A stretch of DNA of 64,000 bases from Astropecten irregularis (Eukaryota > Echinodermata > Asteroidea > Paxillosida > Astropectinidae): contig OZ020246.1 of the NCBI GenBank assembly GCA_963971285.1, positions 14,925,217 to 14,989,216 on the forward strand, given 5' to 3'. Position numbers and translations under genes: made by a program. Below are positions 56,537 through 64,000 of this stretch, in pieces. The notes under the pieces were generated by a model that was given only the letters and a program-made list of their open reading frames with translations, searched no databases and was not told the DNA's origin. Position 1 is the first letter of the stretch, and the number at the start of each line of letters is the position of its first letter.

Positions 56537-56830
56537 TGCCGTGCTGTGCTGTGCTGTGCTGTGCTGTGCTGTGCTGTGCTGTGCTGTGCTGTGCTGTGCT
56601 GTGCTGCGCTGTGATGTGATGTGCTGTGCTGTGCTGTGCTGTGCTGTGCTGTGCTGTGCTGTGCTGTGCTGTGCTGTGCTGTGCTGTGCTGTGCTGTGCT
56701 GTGCTGTGCTGTGCTGTGCTGTGCTGTGATGTGATGTGATGTGATGTGCTGTGCTGTGCTTTGCGAAGCTCTGCGGAGCTGTGCTGTGCTGTGCTGTGCT
56801 TTGCGAAGCTCTGCGGAGCTCTGCTATGTG
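56537..56830. repeat. GTGCT pentamer array
   Basis: Nearly pure gtgct units cover about 290 bp, with gtgat variants grouped near 56610-56620 and 56727-56746. At the right end a longer unit containing ttgcgaagctctgcggagct occurs twice (56761-56780, 56801-56820). Cysteine/alanine and serine/threonine/alanine frames here are artefacts. Confidence 0.9.
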
Positions 56831-57053
56831 ATGCAAAGGTTTACATTTATGATTCATTTATTTAATATTTTTCTGTTGAGGGTTGTCATGGAGATAAACA
56901 AGTTTGTGGTTTTTGTCTGAGTGCTAATAACAGGTGTTTGGGTGATCTAATAGCTATTGGATTGTCAGAACAGCTGTGGAGTTACATGCGTTCAAAGACC
57001 TTTTGCATGGATTACATGACTTTTAAGGTTTGTGGGCATGTACTTTGTGTTAC
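56831..57053. other. Spacer
   Basis: No recognised repeat. Confidence 0.3.
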
Positions 57054-57416
57054 TTAAAGGTGTCATACATGATTGGTAACGGTGACAGAACAGCACTCAC
57101 ATTTTGTCTAATCCGCACATGAAATGATAAACCTGTGAAAATTTGAACTCAATCGAACATCTGAGTCACACAAAAAATAGCGAAAACCCAACTGAATTTT
57201 TCTTATAAAACATAACTCCAGGTTTTGATCTTACTCCAAGATCAAAACTCTTTTTCTTCTTTAATTTACTAATTTCTGGATAAATACAGCATTTCAGGTG
57301 GAAATACTTTAACGGTATGTTTCTACCAGCACTATATCTTCATACCCTGAAAGTTATACGTAAATCTGTGAACATATCTGTTCGGGTATGTTAGCATTTC
57401 TGTACTGTACCTTTAA
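57054..57416 (-). mobile_element. TTAAAGG MITE, subfamily B, full length
   Basis: The ends are TTAAAGGTGTCATACATG and ctgtactgtacctttaa. At 363 bp it equals the intact copy at 15538 in length. It lies at the border of family U, whose first bases overlap its terminal TTAA. Confidence 0.85.
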
Positions 57417-57598
57417 GATTTCTTGCTTACTTGATCAAACCTGTAAGTTAACTATTTTGGTCATAAGCACAGAATGCTTGGGTAAGCAGTACCATGATTT
57501 TGGGATCCAATGTCATGGCTGTGCTACTTACCACAAGAATTTGGTACTTCTAATTCCCATTGTAATTTTCTATGCTATCCAAGTAAGCAAGAAATCTT
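57415..57598. mobile_element. Family U foldback
   Basis: Perfect 19-bp inverted arms (aagatttcttgcttacttg at 57415-57433 and its complement at 57580-57598) enclose about 146 bp. The inner sequence is unlike the other families, though ttgatcaaacctg recalls family D'. Confidence 0.65.
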
Positions 57599-57664
57599 CA
57601 TTTACACAAATTATGCTTACCCACAACAGAAAATACAATGCACAGACTTTCCTGCTTCTATAAG

Positions 57665-57862
57665 CTCAGATTCTGCACTTGCTTAAGCACCAAATTTTGC
57701 TTAAGCACAATTAAACCTTGCTAGTGAAAGAAGGGGTTGTATGCCAAAATACAAGCCAAGCAAATGAAGATTTGGTTTGAAATCCTGTTTTTACCTTGGA
57801 AGTCTTTTCATGGTATTAAGCACATTTTTGTGCTTAAGCAGCTCTATGAAATAGGTCCCATG
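57665..57862 (+). mobile_element. Family D' MITE
   Basis: It reads agattctgcacttgctta, then agcaccaaattttgcttaag. The far side has gaagtcttttcatggtatta, agcacatttttgtgctta and agcagctctatgaaataggt. The ends are diverged. Confidence 0.6.
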
Positions 57863-60283
57863 AATTGATGCACAATCTTATTTGTAAGTAAGATTGGCTC
57901 CTTATAAGAAATGATGCTTAATTCCTCAATGAGATACAACTTAGGTCTCTTTCCTTTTGGCATGAATGTGAAATGGTTTAGCTGGTAAGCATTTTTCCCT
58001 CATGCTTAGCAAATTAATGCCCTTCACTGCTTCACAAAAGTGTCCCCTCGCTAATTAGCTGTCTTGTGGTGTGTTTTTTTGCTGGTATAGTGAAATACCT
58101 GCTCAGTAAGTGCAAATTTATTTTAGACTCCAGAATCTCAAATTTTAGTAACATCTCAAGGCATGTGCTACGAAATAGCATTAAAAAAACAAAAACAACA
58201 GGTTTCCGGTTATAATGTATTATAATAAAGTCAGCCTACTTAATCTAGATATCCTGCATTTCTTTGGATTAACCAATTTAAATATCCCTCTTCCTCTCTA
58301 CCCCCCATTTAGAGGAAGAAGTTCTAGCCACAGGCCTCTTGTCCTAGACCCCCTCCTTCATCTCTGAATGAAGTGGTATTAGTATTATCTGTATAATGGC
58401 CACATGTTTCAAGATGATGAACCATCACTTGATAAATTCCCCAATCGGCTATCTTTACCCGATCGATCCCTCTCAGTACCCGCCCCGATCTCCCTGCCCC
58501 GCATCATCAATATGTCAGGCACGCACCCGCTACCAAGTTCCAGAACGGCCTCTTTCATTTAATGTTTTCCTAAAATTTGGGTCAATCCAATAGCCTGGCT
58601 GCTTTAGATTTCACGTCATAAAGTATAACCAGAGAGCAAGAGGGGGAGGGGAGAGGGAAAAGACTGAAGAAGAGAGAAAGACGGAGAGAGAGAGAGGAAA
58701 AAAAACAAACGAGGAAGCTGCATTTGATGGTATCAAGTATGTATGATGAGTTGAGGTATTAAGTCAGCGATGTCACTATCATCTTGAATCCTGACACTCC
58801 TTAAGACCCCCCACCTGCAGCAAAGATCTACAGCTGCAAGCTAAATTATCAATATTTATTCTACCCGAGCAAAACCATATCAGTTGATCGCCAGCCCACT
58901 TCATATCATCAACATCGCTCTTTAATTTCATCTGAAATTTAAACTGTGATCCATTGACTTGACCCATTTTCAAGTGATGCCTTTTTTTTTTTTTTGAGGT
59001 TCTATTCTCTGTTTTTTTTTCCGTCCGTGTCTTTTTCTCCCGTTTTTTTTTTCTTCTTCTTCTTCGTATTAGCGTCATCTTCCTCGTCACTTTTCTCATC
59101 TTGGTTATTTTTTCCCCGTTAAGGTGCAACCCCCCTACGCATCCAAATTGGTCGCTAATTTGGCGAAGAAAAGTCAATTTGAGAGCAAGGGTTGGTTCAG
59201 AGATTTCGGTCAATACGCCGTGCTTTTGTGGCAGTAGCTCAGGGGAATGTTTATTAAATAAGTGCGTAAGATGAAGCCCTGGTGACGAACATGTTCCCAC
59301 ATTTTTTTTTTTTTACCCCGGTCCCAGTTGTAATTTTTCCATCATTTTTGTCTCAATTTGCGGAGATGACGCTCGGCAGATTCAGAGTACCCCTCGTATC
59401 AGTTGCCCCATTAAGATGCAGTTATATTTCAACCCCGACTGCTCTGCCCGTCCCGAGATGAAATTTGAAATCAAAATTTCCATTAGATTGACCCATATTT
59501 GAAATCTGAAACCCGCCCCACTTCTTTTTTTTTTTTTCTTCCCAGCCTAAATTTAGTTGCAAATGTCAAAATCGAGTCAACCCTTCCTCCCCTGTGTGAC
59601 CCGACAAAATTGGGTCAATTTGACAAGTTATTGTGAATTTTAAGCATTATAAGGGGGTATTGATGTTCAGAAGCACGTATGATGAATAAAGTGTATTGGT
59701 TGAAGATGATGTTGCTGTTATACTCAATGTTGACTCTAGCCTTCATTTTATTGCGAGTCTTCGTGTCTTGTGCGCTGGGCTTCTAAGAGCTTCTTCCTTA
59801 TTTAAATCGTATGTGTACATACCATCTCGGCCCCCCTTTAATTAACCCAGTTTTCTGCATCTCATATTTCCACGAGTGCAGGGGCCAAAAAAAAACTGTT
59901 TCACAGTTAGTCTTGATTCTTATTTTGTTCTGTGGAATATCCGCAGCATCCCAGGTATTTGTGTCTGCCTGCCCGCCCTCGGCCAAATGCTTTATCTTTG
60001 AGGCAGCAACAAGCAAAATGATTTTTTTCATCCCCGAGAAAAGGAAAATAAGGAACTGTGCTTTTATTGATCAATGATGGAGATGTGTTATTTCTTTGAA
60101 TAATCATTGCTAGAGAAAGATATTTTCAGTGCCAGTATGTGGATTTCTTTCCTTTTTGTCATTTTTTAGACTCATAGTGTAGGAATCTGCTTCCTTTGTT
60201 GGAAGGAACGTAATTGAATCAAGGGGGATAGTTAGATTATTTGTCAAGTTCTTATCTGATTGATATTGACTTCATGATTTGGC
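57863..60283. other. Mobile-element-poor block
   Basis: About 2.4 kb without family members. Smooth stretches at about 58430-58620, 58855-58985 and 59100-59310 contain motifs such as gtttattaaataag (forkhead-like) and ccatccaaattgg-like sites. Poly-T tracts occur at 58981-58995 and 59525-59537. The 173-residue minus-strand frame at 58779-59300 is lysine/arginine-rich because it crosses TTC/TTT tracts, and matches nothing I know. Confidence 0.35.
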
Positions 60284-60850
60284 TGACTGGTTGATTGATT
60301 CATTCATTCTTTCATTGGCTGTTTTACACTTTGGCTGGCCGACTGGTTGATTTTTCAGTTGGTCATTGTTTATTTGTTGGCTGAATGGTTGATTTATGGA
60401 TCGGTTGATCAGTTGGTTGAATTAGTTGGTCAAATGGTTAACTAGTTGGTCATTTGGTTGATCAGTTGGTTCATTAGTTGGTCATTTGGTTGATTAGTTG
60501 GTCAAATGGTTAACTAGTTGGTCAGTTGGTTGATCAGTTTGTTGATTAGTTGGTCATTTGATTGATTAGTTGGTCAAATGGTTGACTAGTTGGTTGATCA
60601 GTTGGTTCATAAGTTGGTCGGTTGAATGGTTAGTGGATTAGTTGGTCGATTGATCATTCAACTGATATCAATTGATCAGTTGATCTATTGGTTGATTAGT
60701 TGATCAGTTGATGGGTTAGTTGATCAGTTGATCCAGTTGATCAGTCGGTTGATTGGTTGGTCTGATGGTTTACTGGTTGGTCTGTTGGTTGGTAAGTTGT
60801 TTGATTGGTTGATAGGTTGGCTTGTTCGGGTTATTTGGCAATTTTGTGGA
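60284..60850. repeat. Degenerate GTTG/GATT tandem array
   Basis: About 570 bp of short units such as ttggtcatttggttgatt and agttggtcaaatggttaac. The core looks like alternating 4-bp steps (ttgg, ttga, ttag) with a longer, irregular period. Edges grade into normal sequence. Confidence 0.85.
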
Positions 60851-61979
60851 TTATCTTGTTGATTGTGTGGCTTGTTTGCAGACTGAATGATTTATTCATG
60901 TTTTTTAAATCAACACACAGTAGTCAGGATTGAGTCACTTGAAAAAACTGAGCGAAATCCATAAACTAACACAAAAAATGCAAGTCACCGTGACATAACT
61001 TGGAAAAGGTCCACTACTTACGGAGGCACTTTTCAACTTAACAACGACAGTTTGGAATGGTGTAGTCTGAAAGCGTTCCTTGAGAATAGTTCTGGATTGG
61101 CCGAGATCATTCGCAACCAGTAATGGACGAACACGTTAATGATAATTATGCTTTATTCAATTAATTACCCAACATGCCTGAACTTGAAGTAGACAATTGC
61201 CAGTAGAATGCTTTAGGCTGTGTTGATTTTCTTTCCTCTCCGAGAAGACACACACACACACATGCAGCCGCAAATGCTGAAGAACTGGAGGGGAAAGACT
61301 TTAGGAATGAGTAATATGAAATATAGGTCACACCTGTTGCGTGGAATATGGAACAGCAGACACAGAGATGCGACAGTCTCACTATTTTGGGTCCAGATCG
61401 CCGTGATTAGGGATAATCATCAGGATATGGAAATTTTCCCCTTCGGTTAGTACAAACACCCCGCTGATAGGCGTCATGTGGGAAGGGGGGATGGGGGTGG
61501 GGGTTCACTTTTGGACAGGTGCATTGATTCATCTTTATAATATTGAGGTCAATTGGGTCAAAGCCAAAAATTCAATAAGGAGGAGGGGAGGGGAGCTGGG
61601 GTGTGATCGGTTTTGACGCTTGATGATGATGATGATGATGATAAAATGACTTGACACCATCGTAAACCAACTGTCTGGCCCTCTATTGTTTGATATTAGA
61701 AAGTGGCAGGCAAACTTTTGTCATTTTGGAGGAGAGGGTGATGAGGGTGTCTTTACTCCAGCGACTTACTTTAATACTCATCCTATTTCGGAAAAAGGTA
61801 GTCGGTCGTTAAGCATCCATAGAGAAATGGAATCATTTTGAGCATGCAGGGCTTGGTTTGTTCATTAATTTTTGGGGGATTTTTTGCTTAAATTTCTCAG
61901 CAGAGAACTTTTTGGATTTTAATCAAAAATTGGGTTTTTGTTTTCTTCTATATTTTCCCCAATTCTGATTTTTTTTCTT
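60851..61979. other. Repeat-poor block
   Basis: About 61095-61215 is smooth and AT-rich with taatgataattatg and tcaattaattaccc (homeodomain-like). A short CA run lies near 61249-61262 and a GAT array at 61621-61641. G-rich tracts lie at about 61475-61505. No exon was recognised. Confidence 0.35.
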
Positions 61980-62045
61980 AGGAGCAAGACATTTTGTGCT
62001 TAGCATTTTTTTTGGTGTGCTTAACAGCTCCATGAATTTTACCCC
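61980..62045 (-). mobile_element. Family D right-end piece
   Basis: It reads aggagcaagacattttgtgc, then gtgcttaacagctccatgaa. It lacks the other 200 bp. Confidence 0.6.
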
Positions 62046-62320
62046 AGACCAATTTTAGTCAATGTTCTTGTATAGACAGTGTTTTTGTAGAAATAAGGTA
62101 GGATTGTGCCAATAGTGGCATTGTATTTGAGTATGTTATTAAAATGGTCTTCTAAAATAAGCAGCATTATATAATTCACTCCCATGATGGGTCACAATGT
62201 ATGTAGTCCTCATCATTAGCAAAAATCATGACTGCAATTGAATGTAAGATGTAAACAGAGATAAGGGTTAACCCATTGGTTTTTAGTTTTTATTGTCATT
62301 GTGGATTCTCAGTCTTATAT

Positions 62321-62495
62321 CAGGGATGAGATTTCTCAGATTAAAGTCTGATTTCAGACTTTTGTGTTTTGGATTTCAGACTTGTTTTCCTCACAGGCTG
62401 TGTACAAAAGTATAGGAGATTTTCAGATTTCAGACTTTTTATGCTCCCTGTCAGCTGTTTTCAGACATTTTTATCATTGGTCAATCTCATCCCTG
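62321..62495. mobile_element. hAT-like MITE
   Basis: The ends are cagggatgagatt and aatctcatccctg, 13 bp and perfect. They are flanked by ttatat at 62315-62320 and 62496-62501. CAGGG ends suit hAT, whose target is usually 8 bp; only 6 match here. The inside repeats tttcagactttt several times. Confidence 0.72.
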
Positions 62496-62518
62496 TTATA
62501 TGCGTCCAATGAAAAAGG

Positions 62519-62888
62519 TTAAAGGTAAGTACAGGATTGGTAACATACCCAAACAGAAATGTTCACAGATTTACGTATAACTTTCAGGATATGAAGATGG
62601 TGCTGGTAGAAACATAGGCCTACCATTAAAATATTTCAGCCTGAAATGGTGTATTTATCCAGAAATTAGTAAAACAACGACCAAAAACAGTTTTGATCTC
62701 TGGGGAAGATCTAAACCTTTCTTTATGTTTTATAAGTAATATAGAGTCGGATTTTTGCTATTTTCTCGTGACTCAGATGTCCGATTGAGCTCACATTTTC
62801 ACAGGTTTATTATTTCATGTACATGCTGAATCAGACAAAGTGTGAGTGTTGTTCTGTGACCTTTACCAATCATGTATTACACCTTTAC
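62519..62888 (+). mobile_element. TTAAAGG MITE, subfamily B, full length
   Basis: It starts TTAAAGGTAAGTACAGG and ends catgtattacacctttac, slightly altered. It lies 23 bp from the hAT-like element. The gatctctggggaagatc hairpin marks the centre near 62695-62711. Confidence 0.84.
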
Positions 62889-63271
62889 CCCATTGGTTAT
62901 TAACAGTCATTGTTGATTACCAGTCTTATATGTGTCTATTGAAAAAAAAAAAACATTCAAAAGGAAAAAAGAACTGTCAGATTGTCAGATGGGGAGACTG
63001 ACAAACAAACAGGGAAAGACAGAGGACTGACAGTGGAGCCTTTGGAGAGCTAGCTATACCTCGGTAAAATGAGCCTAGCTAGCTGCTCCAACCCATGCAG
63101 CCATCTGGCAAGTTAATGCCTAATGGATGAAATCACGACCTTTCTGCCTGCTGCAGACGGACGGACTGACGGAGGGCCGGGCCAGGATGCGGAATAAGGA
63201 AGGAGCAAGCTAGCAACCATCTTCACCACACCATACCATACCATCGCCCCGGCATTGAAGATCTGTTCCGC
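62889..63271. other. Possible leader region of a candidate exon
   Basis: GC content rises from about 63040 (gacggacggactgacgg, ggccgggccaggatgcgg). No TATA box was seen. If the downstream exon is real, this stretch would hold its promoter or 5' leader. That is an inference from position only. Confidence 0.25.
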
Positions 63272-63367
63272 ATGCCGGGAACTCGCCTCTGGTTTTTTCT
63301 CTCCGCGGCCTCGTTCTATACTCTCTTTTTGCGGCAGGGTGGGGGGAGATTGAAGACGAAGACCCAG
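63272..63367 (+). CDS. Possible first coding exon (weak)
   Basis: An ATG at 63272 opens 32 codons that end exactly at cccag/gtatgt, a good splice donor with the last exon base at 63367. The frame has phase 0 at the junction. The peptide has a short basic start and then a hydrophobic stretch (LWFFLSAASFYTLFL), which could be a signal peptide or chance. The region is GC-richer than its surroundings and free of the window's repeats. No following exon lies in the remaining 630 bp. No homology is recognised. It could equally be a non-coding transcript or a random frame. Confidence 0.22.
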
Positions 63368-63689
63368 GTATGTAAATGTCAGCAGTATTTCACACTGGTT
63401 AAATGTGACTTGATAACCTGTGTAGGCTTCATTGATTTGGGTCGGATGCTATGCGACACCCAACAAAGCATAAATATATATTGACCCATGACTATAATTT
63501 GCACAAAGTCTATAAATCAATGTGGAATAGCTTATTGGCCACAAGATACCTGAACGCTTAAGGGTAAGCATATAGCATGAATGTATAGCATTATCATGAT
63601 ACATATTACAGGCAATTTTATTGTATACATTTGTTTCTGCATATCTTTGTGTTTTTCTACAGTGTGGAATCCAATTGTTTATAATGTGC
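63368..63689. other. AT-rich spacer, possible intron start
   Basis: Begins with gtatgtaaatgtc. Otherwise ordinary AT-rich sequence with no recognised repeat. Confidence 0.25.
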
Positions 63690-63765
63690 CTGAGTGGGAT
63701 TCGAACCCTAAACCTCCAGTTTGGACCTTAAGTGGGGTCGGCTTGGTTCACCCTGCTTGCTTCAC
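63690..63765 (-). mobile_element. tRNA-like family F fragment
   Basis: The sequence tgagtgggattcgaacccta gives a B-box-like ggttcgaatccc on the minus strand. The A-box half is poor, so it is only a relic. Confidence 0.45.
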
Positions 63766-64000
63766 AGTCAATGATGGATCAACTTGGTAAGGACACTTTT
63801 TGGTTGTTCAATAATATTGCTTCTAAATACTACCCAAGCAAATCCTGAACAGTCTTTGAGCTATGAAGCCAACATTTTGAAAGCATTCCAAATGAGATCT
63901 ACAAATTTTATTTTCATTCCTTGTCCTTTTCCCCTCTGTTTGTAAATACACCTCAAATGTATTGGGTTGTTGGACTAAGTTTGTGCATATTTATTTGGTG
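63766..64000. other. Window end, nothing recognised
   Basis: AT-rich sequence with no recognised repeat or exon. Confidence 0.3.

Noticed and set aside
56492..56857. Open frames of 121 and 70 residues
   Set aside because: They are translations of the GTGCT array (H/S/T/A and C/A/V/L repeats).
58779..59300. 173-residue minus-strand frame rich in lysine and arginine
   Set aside because: The basic part comes from TTC and TTT tracts. No domain, no splice context and no known family.

Overview
This 64 kb window looks like non-coding, AT-rich DNA from a metazoan, most likely a marine invertebrate deuterostome such as an echinoderm. The basis is the lack of any long plausible coding frame, the abundance of short inverted-repeat transposons (MITEs), tRNA-derived SINE pieces with split promoter boxes, microsatellites, and AT-rich homeodomain-like motif clusters. 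The organism call is an inference from repeat style, not from a recognised gene. No bacterial operon, phage, plasmid, rRNA gene, CRISPR array or complete gene is visible. The only coding candidate is a weak possible first exon near 63.27-63.37 kb that ends in a good splice donor.

The window is dominated by non-autonomous DNA transposons. The commonest group, called TTAAAGG here, has TTAAAGG/CCTTTAA ends and TTAA-like target sites. It has three subfamilies: A (about 18 copies or pieces, 350-380 bp when full), B (six copies, about 360 bp, sharing its interior with A but with different ends) and T (one copy with 27-bp inverted ends). The ends resemble T2-type MITEs and Kolobok- or piggyBac-like transposons that use TTAA targets. 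Other families are C (TA target, ends carrying GAGCCT arrays), D and D' (ends resembling GGCCAATTTCAT), E, G (TA target, ends like GGGCTTTTCACACTATC), H (TA target, CAGT ends), K, L, M, N, R, S (5-bp target duplication CATAG), U, V, W, one hAT-like element (CAGGGATGAGATT ends) and a roughly 120-bp tandem-prone repeat, I. A tRNA-derived SINE-like family (F) recurs, and one longer SINE of another type lies at 23.46-23.81 kb. No transposase or reverse transcriptase frame was found, so all depend on enzymes encoded elsewhere.

Layout: 0-5.6 kb dense A, B, D, K and T copies; 5.6-8.8 kb largely repeat-free with a GC-richer stretch; 8.8-29 kb dense repeats with many nested insertions; 29.9-30.5 kb a pentameric C-rich minisatellite; 32-46 kb more MITEs separated by AT-rich repeat-poor blocks; 46-47.1 kb repeat-poor with a near-canonical CTCF-like site; 47.4-50.8 kb MITEs; 51.9-56.1 kb and 57.9-61.9 kb long mobile-element-poor blocks that look like regulatory DNA; 56.5-56.8 kb a GTGCT pentamer array; 60.3-60.85 kb a degenerate GTTG/GATT array; 62.3-62.9 kb a hAT-like MITE beside a B copy; then the candidate exon.

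The most useful observations are the nested insertions that supply empty sites (A copies placed twice, in opposite orientations, at the same TTAA of family D), a palindromic A derivative at 45.74-45.96 kb, the A/B mosaic of swapped ends, a partly hammerhead-like stem in repeat I, and the clustered mobile-element-poor blocks. Family assignments and regulatory calls come from reading by eye; no alignment or database search was run.
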